Origin: Bacillota bacterium
GTDB taxonomy: Bacteria > Bacillota > Clostridia > Acetivibrionales > DTU013
Assembly (NCBI GenBank): GCA_023435925.1
Contig: JAEZLF010000012.1
Location: 1-28,722 of the forward strand
Length of the DNA stretch: 28,722 bases
Direction: 5' to 3'
Positions 14,091 to 21,583 of this stretch are shown here, piece after piece. The first letter of the stretch is position 1. Each line of letters starts with the position of its first letter. The notes under the pieces were generated by a model, which worked only from the letters and a program-made list of their open reading frames with translations, had not been told where the DNA came from and did not search any database. Both the position numbers and the translations under genes were made by a program.

Positions 14091-15863
14091 ATGGTGAAAT
14101 TCAGGGGAACAATTATTGTGGTTATCCTATGTACACTGCTTACAGCATGTCAGGGTGGACTTGGATTGGAAGAGCTGCGAAGACAGCAGTATAATATAGA
14201 ACGTGAAGAAGGATCCTATGATGTTGATTATGATGTCTTGGACAGGGGACCTGTTAAGGGCGGAACATTAAAAATGTTTTCTACAAAGCCGGATACCTTT
14301 CATCCGCTTTTGACAAAGAATATATACACGTCGGATTTTTTGAGCTTTGTTTATGAGGGCTTGACACGGCTGGATGAGAAGCAGCAGGCTGTTCCGGTGC
14401 TTTCTGATCACTGGTCGGTTTCCGGCGACGGTCTCATCTGGAATTTTCATATCCGCGACTCAGTGAAGTGGCATGACGGGCAGACGTTGACAGCGCATGA
14501 TGTTGAATTTACAGTAAAAACCCTCTTAACATCTGGAATGGACTCGGTATATAAGCCGTTTCTGCTTAATATCGTAACCTATGCGGCAGTGGATTCTTCT
14601 AATTTTAAAATCGTCATTAGTAAGCCAAATTCATTTACACCTGAAATGATGACATTTCCCATTATTCAGGAAAATCAACTCAAGCAGGAGGATACTCTGA
14701 CTGTTCCCGGCGGCTTTCAGCCTATAGGAACCGGACCTTACAGGTTTGTATCCTATACAGAAGGCGAAAGTGCAGTGCTGAAGTATAATGAAGGCTGGTG
14801 GTACGCAGCGGAAGAGGGGTTTGACATTCAAAAAAGTATGTATTTGGAGACGATTCTGATGAATGTCTTTGTAAATCCAGACGATGCCATGGGAGCGTTC
14901 CAGGCTGGTGAGATAGATATTACAACGATTGAAGCAAGCGATTATGTAAAGTATAAAGGCAGGACGGACCTTGTCATTAAGAGGTACACGTCAAGAGATT
15001 ATGAGTTTCTTGCGCTGAATTTGAAAAATCCGGTTATTGCAGATGAATTCGCACGTAAAGCAATTGCACTTGCCATCGACAGGGATAGACTGGTCAACGA
15101 TATCCTGCCGGGTGAGGCTGAGGCTGCTGCAATGCCGGTGCTGCCATCCAGCTGGATTTCCGATATTGAAGAGAGCAATGATGCAACCGGAAATATATAC
15201 AATGATGTGGTAACAAATACGACGGATGGAGCAATCAACACATCTGGTGCAGCCATTGAAGCAAAAACACCAAAAGAGGCGTTGCTGGCAGGTGGATGGA
15301 AGGAAAGCAAGCAAGGGTATTACAAGTTCATTGGAGGAATGAGACGGTATCTCAAGGTAGAGATTATTGTAAACTCTACCAACAGCACCCGTGTCCGAGC
15401 GGCAGAAAAAATATGTTCGATGCTCGAACAAGCTGGCATTACTGCCGAATGTAAACAACTTGGCTGGAGTGACCTGCTGACAACACTAAACACAGGAAAA
15501 TATGATATAGCATTTACCGGATGCAGAATACCGCAGATTCCGGATATCTCCTATCTATATTCCAGTAATTATCTTCCGTCCCAATTGCCTGCAAAACCTG
15601 AAAGTGCGCGAAATATCGCAGGATATTTTAGTTTGCAGGTAGACGAGTATATTGAGGCTCTGTTCAGAGAAAATAGTGTTGACAGGAAAAGGACAATATA
15701 CAGTAAGTTGATGGATACCATTAGCAAAGATACACCCTATATTGGGCTATATTTTCTCAGGGACGCAATGGTATATAGCAAAAATATCAAGGGTCCTATA
15801 AAACCGGATACCTGGAACCGGTACTATGACATGACCCACTGGTACAAACCGGAACTGCCGTGA
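14091..15863 (+). CDS. Oligopeptide/dipeptide ABC transporter substrate-binding lipoprotein
   Basis: 590 residues of the SBP_bac_5 (OppA/DppA) type. The signal peptide ends in the lipobox LLTAC, with Cys20 as the lipidated residue, so the protein is expected on the outer face of the membrane. Recognisable blocks: VPVLSDHWSVSGDGLIWNFH, the signature VKWHDGQTLTAHDVEFTVK, and GTGPYRF. Ligands of this family are usually peptides, but nickel, haem and sugars also occur. No permease or ATPase gene is in the window, so it is an orphan binding protein or works with a transporter coded elsewhere. ATG at 14091 follows AAGGAG by 6-7 bases. lspA, whose product would cleave this signal peptide, is the next gene but has its own promoter. 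Confidence 0.9.
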   Translation: MVKFRGTIIVVILCTLLTACQGGLGLEELRRQQYNIEREEGSYDVDYDVLDRGPVKGGTLKMFSTKPDTFHPLLTKNIYTSDFLSFVYEGLTRLDEKQQAVPVLSDHWSVSGDGLIWNFHIRDSVKWHDGQTLTAHDVEFTVKTLLTSGMDSVYKPFLLNIVTYAAVDSSNFKIVISKPNSFTPEMMTFPIIQENQLKQEDTLTVPGGFQPIGTGPYRFVSYTEGESAVLKYNEGWWYAAEEGFDIQKSMYLETILMNVFVNPDDAMGAFQAGEIDITTIEASDYVKYKGRTDLVIKRYTSRDYEFLALNLKNPVIADEFARKAIALAIDRDRLVNDILPGEAEAAAMPVLPSSWISDIEESNDATGNIYNDVVTNTTDGAINTSGAAIEAKTPKEALLAGGWKESKQGYYKFIGGMRRYLKVEIIVNSTNSTRVRAAEKICSMLEQAGITAECKQLGWSDLLTTLNTGKYDIAFTGCRIPQIPDISYLYSSNYLPSQLPAKPESARNIAGYFSLQVDEYIEALFRENSVDRKRTIYSKLMDTISKDTPYIGLYFLRDAMVYSKNIKGPIKPDTWNRYYDMTHWYKPELP

Positions 15864-15900
15864 TGAGTACCAGCCTAAAATTCTTTTCCTGCTGTATCTG

Positions 15901-15929
15901 TTTACAGAATGTTTCTCCGATTATATAAT
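15901..15929 (+). promoter_or_regulatory. Sigma-A promoter of lspA
   Basis: TTTACA at 15901-15906, 17-base spacer, consensus TATAAT at 15924-15929, 82 bases upstream of the lspA ATG. No terminator separates it from the lipoprotein gene, so it adds to any readthrough. Confidence 0.8.
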
Positions 15930-16011
15930 TGGTGTACTGAATAAGTTATAGAAATGATTGGATTCACGGTATAAGAATGTTAATAAGTATGCAAAAGAGA
16001 GGAACGATAAA

Positions 16012-16551
16012 ATGCTTTGGGTGATTATTTCAATTGTGGTGGTTATCATTGATCAGCTAACGAAACGGATCGTAGTGGAAAATATATCAATGGGAGAGAG
16101 AATACCGGTCATTGAAAACTTTTTTTATTTGACTCTGCACAAAAATTCTGGCGCTGCATGGGGGATACTACAGGATGGTAGATTGTTTTTTTTGATTATC
16201 ATTCCCATTGTTTCTGCGATCGTCATTTATTCTATGATTAAGAATGTGAACCGGCTTCTTCGGTTTTCTTGTGCTCTAATATTGGGCGGTGCAGTCGGAA
16301 ATTATATTGACAGGCTGCTGGAAGGCAAGGTGACGGACTTCTTACTGTTTTATATCGGTTCCTATCCTTTTCCCATATTTAATGTCGCGGATATGGCGGT
16401 GACCTGCGGTACTATTTTACTGGCCGTTTTCATGCTTTTTGTTTACAAGGAGCCTCCCAAAAAGGAAATGCTTACGGATGACAATACACAAGTCACAAAA
16501 GCCGATAAGACCTCCGTAAAAAATCAGGGTGAAGAAAAGAATGCAGAATGA
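16012..16551 (+). CDS. lspA: Lipoprotein signal peptidase (signal peptidase II)
   Basis: 179 residues; an integral membrane aspartyl protease that removes signal peptides from diacylglyceryl-modified prolipoproteins. Four membrane segments are visible and both catalytic aspartates are in place: Asp100 in GNYIDRL and Asp127 in FNVADMA. KNSGAAWGIL is the usual family block. An upstream in-frame TTG at 15958 is less likely, because ATG at 16012 has a GAGAGGA site 10 bases before it and gives the family's normal opening MLWVIISIVVVIIDQLTK. A hydrophilic tail of about 34 residues after the last membrane helix is longer than in many homologues. The 3' end overlaps the next gene by 11 bases, indicating coupling. 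Confidence 0.95.
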   Translation: MLWVIISIVVVIIDQLTKRIVVENISMGERIPVIENFFYLTLHKNSGAAWGILQDGRLFFLIIIPIVSAIVIYSMIKNVNRLLRFSCALILGGAVGNYIDRLLEGKVTDFLLFYIGSYPFPIFNVADMAVTCGTILLAVFMLFVYKEPPKKEMLTDDNTQVTKADKTSVKNQGEEKNAE

Positions 16552-17461
16552 ACTTTTTTCAATAACCACAGACGATTCCGGTAAAAGGTTGGATATTTGG
16601 CTTACAGCAAAGCTGGAGAAGTACTCCCGGTCTTTTATCGAAAAATTAATTGAAGATGGCAACGCGGCGGTTAATGGGAAAAATGTGAAAGCCGGTTATA
16701 AAATGAAGGCCGGTGATAAGATTGATGTAATGGTTCCGGAACCAAGAATTCTTGATGTGAAGGCTGAAAATATCGCTCTCGACATACTCTATGAGGATCA
16801 TGACATTATTGTCATCAACAAGCCCAGGGGTATGGTGGTACATCCCGCTGCAGGCAACTATTCCGGCACGTTGGTGAATGCGCTGCTGGAGCATTGCAAA
16901 GAATCCCTGTCGGATATCAACGGAGTCATAAGACCGGGAATTGTTCACCGGATTGATAAGGATACATCGGGAGTTCTTGTCGTTGCCAAGAATAACAGTG
17001 CTCACAATCAGCTTTCAGAACGTCTGAAGGAGCATGATATACAGCGTATCTATATTGCGGTTGCCGAAGGAGTTATCCGGGAGGAATCAGGGAAAATTGA
17101 TGCACCCATCGGCAGGCATCCCGTAGAAAGAAAGAAGATGGCTGTAAACGTAAAAAACGGGCGCAGAGCTGTCACCTATTTCAAAGTGCTGGAGCGGTTC
17201 CAATCGGCAACCTTGCTGGAAGTGAAGCTGGAAACTGGAAGAACCCATCAGATCAGGGTTCATATGTCATACATAGGTTATCCTTTAGTGGGGGATCCTG
17301 TGTATGGAAGGAAAAAGCAACGGTATGACCTTAACGGACAAGCGCTGCATGCGAAGCTTCTTGGCTTTGTACACCCATCTACCGGTGAGTACATGGAGTT
17401 TGAAGCAGAGCTGCCGGAGGATTTTAAAGCATTATTGGAAAAGCTGCGGAACGAGCGGTAG
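16541..17461 (+). CDS. RluA/RluD-family 23S rRNA pseudouridine synthase
   Basis: 306 residues. An N-terminal S4 RNA-binding domain (about 10-75, with RLDIWLTAKLEKYSRSFIEK) is followed by the pseudouridine synthase domain. The catalytic aspartate is in HRIDKDTSGVLVVAK near residue 140; later blocks include ETGRTHQIRVHMSYIGYPLV and GDPVYG. By family and by position (lspA, then this gene, then pyrR, as with ylyB in B. subtilis) it should modify uridines of 23S rRNA, probably as RluD does in the 1911-1917 loop. The ATG at 16541 is preferred over GTG at 16529, since AGGGTGA at 16526-16532 sits 8-9 bases before the ATG. It is coupled to lspA. Confidence 0.93.
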   Translation: MQNELFSITTDDSGKRLDIWLTAKLEKYSRSFIEKLIEDGNAAVNGKNVKAGYKMKAGDKIDVMVPEPRILDVKAENIALDILYEDHDIIVINKPRGMVVHPAAGNYSGTLVNALLEHCKESLSDINGVIRPGIVHRIDKDTSGVLVVAKNNSAHNQLSERLKEHDIQRIYIAVAEGVIREESGKIDAPIGRHPVERKKMAVNVKNGRRAVTYFKVLERFQSATLLEVKLETGRTHQIRVHMSYIGYPLVGDPVYGRKKQRYDLNGQALHAKLLGFVHPSTGEYMEFEAELPEDFKALLEKLRNER

Positions 17462-17512
17462 GGTGGATTTCAGCTTTGTGAGGTAGTCCGAAACATAATT
17501 TTTGAAAAGTTG

Positions 17513-17541
17513 TAGACAAGACAAAACGGGTGTGGTATGAT
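17513..17541 (+). promoter_or_regulatory. Sigma-A promoter of the pyr operon
   Basis: TAGACA at 17513-17518, 17-base spacer, TATGAT at 17536-17541. It stands 29 bases before the PyrR-binding loop and is the only good promoter between the pseudouridine synthase gene and pyrR. Confidence 0.8.
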
Positions 17542-17560
17542 ATCTTCAATTGAAAATAGA

Positions 17561-17592
17561 CCTTTTAATTAGTCCCGAGAGGCTGGAAGGGT
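17561..17592 (+). promoter_or_regulatory. PyrR-binding loop (anti-antiterminator) of the pyr leader
   Basis: Contains AGTCCCGAGAGGCT (17571-17584), matching the conserved PyrR-binding hairpin loop of Firmicutes. The upper stem pairs AG and CC (17571-17575) with GGCT at 17581-17584; the lower stem pairs CCTT 17561-17564 with AAGG 17587-17590. With UMP or UTP, PyrR binds this RNA and stabilises it, so the downstream terminator forms. The competing antiterminator is visible: GGCTGGAAG at 17581-17589 pairs with CTTCCTGCC at 17640-17648 with one mismatch. Confidence 0.9.
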
Positions 17593-17637
17593 AACCAAGT
17601 AATAGCGAGTTATTAAGGCTTTTGCCATGAATAATAG

Positions 17638-17668
17638 TGCTTCCTGCCATCGGTGGGAAGCATTTTTT
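17638..17668 (+). terminator. Pyrimidine attenuator terminator before pyrR
   Basis: An 11-bp stem (two G-U pairs), 17638-17648 with 17652-17662, loop ATC, then six T at 17663-17668. Its left arm is the strand captured by the antiterminator, so it forms when PyrR holds the binding loop. Confidence 0.92.
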
Positions 17669-17725
17669 AGTATCAGGAATTCTTTAAACTACGTGAGTCC
17701 ATTCAGGAAAGGCAGGTGCGGATGT

Positions 17726-18280
17726 ATGATCGATAAGGCGGAGATTATGGACGAGAACGGTATCATGAGAGCAGTTACCAGAATTGCACATGAAATCATT
17801 GAGAAAAACAAGGGAATAGAAGATGTGATTCTCATTGGCATTCAAAGAAGAGGTGTGCCTCTTGCGAAGCTCATTGCGGGAAAAATAAAAGAGGTGGAGG
17901 GCATCGACGTTCCTGTCGGCATATTGGACATTACTTTTTACAGGGATGACCTGAGTATGTTGGCGGAGCACCCGGTCATTAACGGTACGGAGATCAATTT
18001 CTCAGTGACAGACAAAATCATCGTGTTGGTGGATGATGTACTATACACCGGACGTACGGCCAGATCGGCTATAGACGCCATTATGGACATTGGACGGCCC
18101 AGAATGATACAACTGGCGATATTGATTGACAGAGGACACAGAGAGCTTCCGATCCGTGCTGATTACGTAGGGAAAAACGTCCCGACATCCAAGCTGGAGG
18201 TTGTCAATGTGAAGCTCTATGATATTGATAAAGTGAATATAGTCACATTAAGTGACCTGGAATTAGGCATGAAGCATTGA
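17726..18280 (+). CDS. pyrR: Bifunctional pyr operon attenuation protein / uracil phosphoribosyltransferase
   Basis: 184 residues. PyrR binds the leader RNA in response to UMP/UTP and, in many species, also converts uracil and PRPP to UMP. The PRPP-binding motif of type I phosphoribosyltransferases is VLVDDVLYTGRTARSA; other family blocks are LIGIQRRGVPLA, LDITFYRDDL, and IDRGHRELPIRADYVGKN. The frame is open back to ATG 17627, but that would place codons across the attenuator; the correct start is ATG 17726, with AGGTG 7-8 bases before it. An out-of-frame ATG at 17722 opens only a four-codon frame. The gene is followed at once by a terminator. Confidence 0.96.
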   Translation: MIDKAEIMDENGIMRAVTRIAHEIIEKNKGIEDVILIGIQRRGVPLAKLIAGKIKEVEGIDVPVGILDITFYRDDLSMLAEHPVINGTEINFSVTDKIIVLVDDVLYTGRTARSAIDAIMDIGRPRMIQLAILIDRGHRELPIRADYVGKNVPTSKLEVVNVKLYDIDKVNIVTLSDLELGMKH

Positions 18281-18309
18281 GTAAGGAGTGAATCCTTACT
18301 TCTTTTTTT
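18280..18309 (+). terminator. Intrinsic terminator between pyrR and pyrB
   Basis: AGTAAGGA (18280-18287) pairs with TCCTTACT (18293-18300) around GTGAA, followed by a T-rich run to 18309. The hairpin begins on the last base of the pyrR stop codon. No second PyrR-binding loop or obvious antiterminator precedes it, unlike the attenuators between early pyr genes of B. subtilis, so how pyrB to pyrD are transcribed past it is unclear. Confidence 0.88.
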
Positions 18310-18360
18310 ATATATTCCACAAGGGAATCAATGAACAAAAAGCAAAGGCGGTAACGATTT

Positions 18361-19299
18361 ATGAACTTGAAATCGAAGGATCTACTGGGTCTCAGGGATA
18401 TTTCCGCAGAGGAAATAGCGTATATTCTGGATACGGCAAAAACAATGAAGTATATCATTACTTCCAACAGCAAAAAAACTCCTCATCTGCAGGGCAAATC
18501 GATCATTACCCTTTTTTATGAAAACAGTACAAGGACAAGATTGTCCTTTGAACTGGCATCAAAATATATGAGTGCAAGTGCTGCCAACATTTCTTCATCG
18601 GCAAGCAGTGTGTCAAAAGGTGAGACGCTGATTGATACAGGGAGGACCATAGACAGGATGGGCACCGATGTGATTATTATCCGGCATCCCCAATCCGGAG
18701 CGCCTCATTTGCTGGCACGAAATGTACAGGCTTCTGTAATCAACGCAGGGGACGGAATGAATGAACATCCGACACAGGCACTGCTGGATATGTTTACTAT
18801 GAGAGAGAAGAAAGGCACATTAAAGGGTTTGAAGGTGGCCATCATGGGAGACATTTATCACAGCAGAGTGGCCAGAAGCAATATTTGGGGCTTGCAGAAG
18901 ATGGGCGCCGAGGTATCGCTGGCAGGACCGGCAACGCTGCTGCCGCCCGGAATCGAAGCAACGGGGGTAAAGGTTTTCAGTACAATACAGGAAGCTTTAA
19001 TCGATGCGGATGTTGTAATGTCACTAAGACTTCAGTTGGAAAGGCAAAAGAAAGCCTTGTTCCCGACAGTAAGAGAATATGCGAGATTCTTCGGCCTGGA
19101 TGACAAGAGACTTCAGCTGGCGAAAAAGGATGCTTTGATCATGCATCCGGGACCTGTAAACCGGGGAGTCGAGCTGTCAAGCTCTGTGGCGGACAGCGAA
19201 CGGTCTGTGATCGACGAGCAGGTTACCAACGGTGTAGCTGTAAGAATGGCGCTGCTTTATCTTTTGACAAGGAGGAGTAACAATGAAGCTGTTAATTAA
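18361..19299 (+). CDS. pyrB: Aspartate carbamoyltransferase catalytic subunit
   Basis: 312 residues, normal for the catalytic chain. It condenses carbamoyl phosphate with aspartate, the committed step of pyrimidine synthesis. Motifs: the carbamoyl-phosphate site FYENSTRTRLSFELA near 55-69, HPTQALLDMFT in the middle, SLRLQLERQ, and HPGPVNRGVEL near the end. No pyrI regulatory-chain gene follows, in line with Firmicutes whose enzyme is an unregulated trimer. The ribosome site is weak (GGCGG, 9 bases before the ATG). It sits 51 bases after a strong terminator without a recognisable promoter. The 3' end overlaps pyrC by 17 bases. Confidence 0.97.
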   Translation: MNLKSKDLLGLRDISAEEIAYILDTAKTMKYIITSNSKKTPHLQGKSIITLFYENSTRTRLSFELASKYMSASAANISSSASSVSKGETLIDTGRTIDRMGTDVIIIRHPQSGAPHLLARNVQASVINAGDGMNEHPTQALLDMFTMREKKGTLKGLKVAIMGDIYHSRVARSNIWGLQKMGAEVSLAGPATLLPPGIEATGVKVFSTIQEALIDADVVMSLRLQLERQKKALFPTVREYARFFGLDDKRLQLAKKDALIMHPGPVNRGVELSSSVADSERSVIDEQVTNGVAVRMALLYLLTRRSNNEAVN

Positions 19300-20554
19300 A
19301 GGTGGATACCTTGTGGATGCTAAATCGAGCACAGAAGGAATTTTTGATTTGCTCGTTGAAGAGGGCAAGATTATTGAAATAGCGGAGCATATCGATGAAA
19401 TCGGATGTGTTGTAGTGGATGCTACCGGAAAATATGTGCTGCCCGGCCTGGTGGATGCACACTGCCATCTGAGGGATCCCGGATTTGAATACAAGGAAGA
19501 TATTGAGAGCGGAACCAGAAGTGCGGCAGCAGGAGGCTTCACATCCATTGCATGTATGCCGAATACCAATCCGGTGACAGACAGTGAAGCGGTAGTGAAA
19601 TATATATTGAACAAAGCAGAGCAGGAGGGCTATGTTCACGTATATCCCATAGGAGCCATCACAAAGGGCCAAAAGGGGGAAGAGCTTGCAGAAATCGGAG
19701 AATTGAAGTTTGCAGGAGCAGTGGCCATATCAGATGACGGAAAGCCGGTGAAAAGCGCATCGCTGATGAAAAAGGCACTGCAGTATGCCTCTATGTTCGA
19801 CATCACAGTCATTTCACACTGCGAGGATGTGGATCTGGCTGAAGAAGGCGTGATGAATGAAGGGTATATGTCAACCATTCTGGGACTGAAGGGTATACCT
19901 GCAGCCGCTGAGGAAACCATGGTGGCAAGAGAGCTGATTCTGGCCGAGTATACCGGTGTGCCGATTCATATTGCCCATGTAAGTACGGCTCTGTCCGTTG
20001 AAATGATACGTAATGCTAAAAAGCGGGGTGTAAAGGTGACCTGTGAAACCTGTCCGCATTACTTCTCGCTTACCGAGGAGGCCTGTTCAGGCTACGACAC
20101 CAATGCAAAGGTCAATCCGCCGTTGAGAACGGCAAAGGATGTGGCAGCTATTATGGAAGGAATCGCTGATGATACCATTGATATCATTGCTACAGATCAT
20201 GCTCCCCATCATGTGGATGAGAAAAATGTGGAGTTCAGCCTTGCTGCCAATGGATTCGTCGGATTTGAGACAGCGGTGCCTCTGGCTTTGACTTATCTGG
20301 TCAAGCCTGGTGTGATTACCATGGCGAAGCTGGTGGAGAAAATGAGTCTGAATCCCTCAAAAATACTTGGGTTGAACAAGGGTTCTCTGGAAATAGGCGG
20401 CGCAGCCGATATTACAATCATAGAAATGGAAGAAGAGATTGTTATTGATGTGAATAAGTTCAGATCAAAATCGAAAAACTCGCCCTTCGGAGGCAGTAAG
20501 TTGTTTGGAAAGGTATGGTATACCATTGTTGACGGAAAGGTAGTAAACGGTTAA
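19283..20554 (+). CDS. pyrC: Dihydroorotase (class I)
   Basis: 423 residues; cyclises N-carbamoyl-aspartate to dihydroorotate. An amidohydrolase of the long, Gram-positive class I type. Metal-ligand motifs are all present: DAHCHLRDPGFEYKED (HxH) near residue 58, ISHCED, HIAHVST, and the catalytic aspartate in ATDHAPHH. FGGSKLFGKVWYTIVDGKVV closes the composite beta domain. ATG at 19283 follows GGAGGAG inside the end of pyrB, so translation is coupled. Its last codons and stop are the first unit of a 23-bp tandem repeat running into the pyrC-pyrF gap. Confidence 0.97.
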   Translation: MKLLIKGGYLVDAKSSTEGIFDLLVEEGKIIEIAEHIDEIGCVVVDATGKYVLPGLVDAHCHLRDPGFEYKEDIESGTRSAAAGGFTSIACMPNTNPVTDSEAVVKYILNKAEQEGYVHVYPIGAITKGQKGEELAEIGELKFAGAVAISDDGKPVKSASLMKKALQYASMFDITVISHCEDVDLAEEGVMNEGYMSTILGLKGIPAAAEETMVARELILAEYTGVPIHIAHVSTALSVEMIRNAKKRGVKVTCETCPHYFSLTEEACSGYDTNAKVNPPLRTAKDVAAIMEGIADDTIDIIATDHAPHHVDEKNVEFSLAANGFVGFETAVPLALTYLVKPGVITMAKLVEKMSLNPSKILGLNKGSLEIGGAADITIIEMEEEIVIDVNKFRSKSKNSPFGGSKLFGKVWYTIVDGKVVNG

Positions 20555-20600
20555 ACGATAAGGTAGTAAATGGTTAATCAGTATAGTAGTAAACGGTTAA
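20539..20600 (+). repeat. 23-bp tandem repeat spanning the pyrC stop and the pyrC-pyrF gap
   Basis: The core GGTAGTAAACGGTTAA occurs at 20539-20554, as a one-base variant at 20562-20577, and as AGTAGTAAACGGTTAA at 20585-20600, all at a 23-base period. The first copy codes the last pyrC residues and its TAA stop; each copy therefore carries a TAA. The repeat moves pyrF to 59 bases from pyrC, in an operon where neighbouring genes overlap. Confidence 0.85.
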
Positions 20601-20613
20601 GAGGAGGAGTAAC

Positions 20614-21552
20614 GTGATATTTATTGACAAGCTTATTGCAAGCATCAAAAAGTTGGATAATCCTTCAGTTGTCGGCCTTGACCCCAAGCTGGAATATGTG
20701 CCGCCAACCATCAAAAATGCAGTGTTTAAGGAATACGGCGGAGACTTGAAGGGAGTTGCTGAAGCGCTGATACAGTTCAATAAAAAACTGATCGATGCGG
20801 TCTGTGATATTGTACCCGCTGTAAAGCCTCAGCTAGCTTACTATGAAATGTATGGTGTTGAAGGAATCAGGGCTTTTCATGAGACGTGCATTTATGCAAG
20901 GTCGAAGGGATTGCTGGTGATTGCGGACGGAAAAAGAAATGATATCGGATCGACGGCTGAAGCCTATTCAGCAGCCTATCTTGGAAAGATGGCAACAGGA
21001 AACGGTGAGAATCAGGCATTTGACGCAGATGCACTCACAGTAAATCCATATCTGGGCTCCGATGGCGTGAAGCCCTTCATCAAAGACTGTGATAAATACG
21101 GAAAAGGCATATTTGTACTGGTAAAGACATCGAACCAATCCTCAGGACAATTGCAGGATATTGTCGCACAGGATGGAAAGCATATCTATGAAAAAGTAGC
21201 CGAATTGGTGAATGAATGGGGCCGGGAGGCAATGGGTAAAAACGGTTACAGCAGTGTGGGCGCTGTTGTTGGAGCGACTTACCCTGAACAGGCCGGGGTG
21301 CTGAGAAGCATCATGAGAAAGGCTTATGTGCTTGTACCGGGCTATGGTGCACAGGGAGGGACCGCAAAGGATGTTGTTAACTCTTTTAACCCTGATGGGC
21401 TGGGAGCCATCATCAATGCATCCAGAAGTATTATGTGTGCCTGGAAGTCCGAAAAATGGTCCGGTTATGGCGAGGATGCTTTTGACGATGCGGCGAGGGC
21501 TGAAGCAATCAGAATGAGAGATGAGATACGTCAAGCTCTGGCGGCGAGGTAA
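20614..21552 (+). CDS. pyrF: Orotidine-5'-phosphate decarboxylase (type 2 family)
   Basis: 312 residues, the longer 'type 2' form rather than the ~240-residue Bacillus form. It converts OMP to UMP, the last step of the pathway. Family blocks: VVGLDPKLEYVP, VKPQLAYYEMYGVEGI, the catalytic Asp/Lys motif IADGKRNDIGSTAEAY, and DALTVNPYLGSDGVKPF. GTG at 20614 is chosen because GGAGGAG ends 5 bases upstream and the protein then opens with the expected short helix. carA follows after 31 bases. Confidence 0.95.
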   Translation: MIFIDKLIASIKKLDNPSVVGLDPKLEYVPPTIKNAVFKEYGGDLKGVAEALIQFNKKLIDAVCDIVPAVKPQLAYYEMYGVEGIRAFHETCIYARSKGLLVIADGKRNDIGSTAEAYSAAYLGKMATGNGENQAFDADALTVNPYLGSDGVKPFIKDCDKYGKGIFVLVKTSNQSSGQLQDIVAQDGKHIYEKVAELVNEWGREAMGKNGYSSVGAVVGATYPEQAGVLRSIMRKAYVLVPGYGAQGGTAKDVVNSFNPDGLGAIINASRSIMCAWKSEKWSGYGEDAFDDAARAEAIRMRDEIRQALAAR

Positions 21553-21583
21553 GCAGATGCATATGAACAAAGGAGTGGAACAG

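Noticed and set aside
15958..16011. Longer lspA from TTG 15958
   Set aside because: No ribosome site, and the extra residues are not part of the LspA fold; ATG 16012 is well placed.
17627..17725. N-terminal extension of pyrR from ATG 17627
   Set aside because: It would translate through the attenuator hairpin and T-run and has no family similarity; ATG 17726 has a ribosome site and the expected N terminus.
21521..21583. Longer carA from a start inside pyrF
   Set aside because: The conserved CarA N terminus begins at 21584, which has its own AGGAG site.
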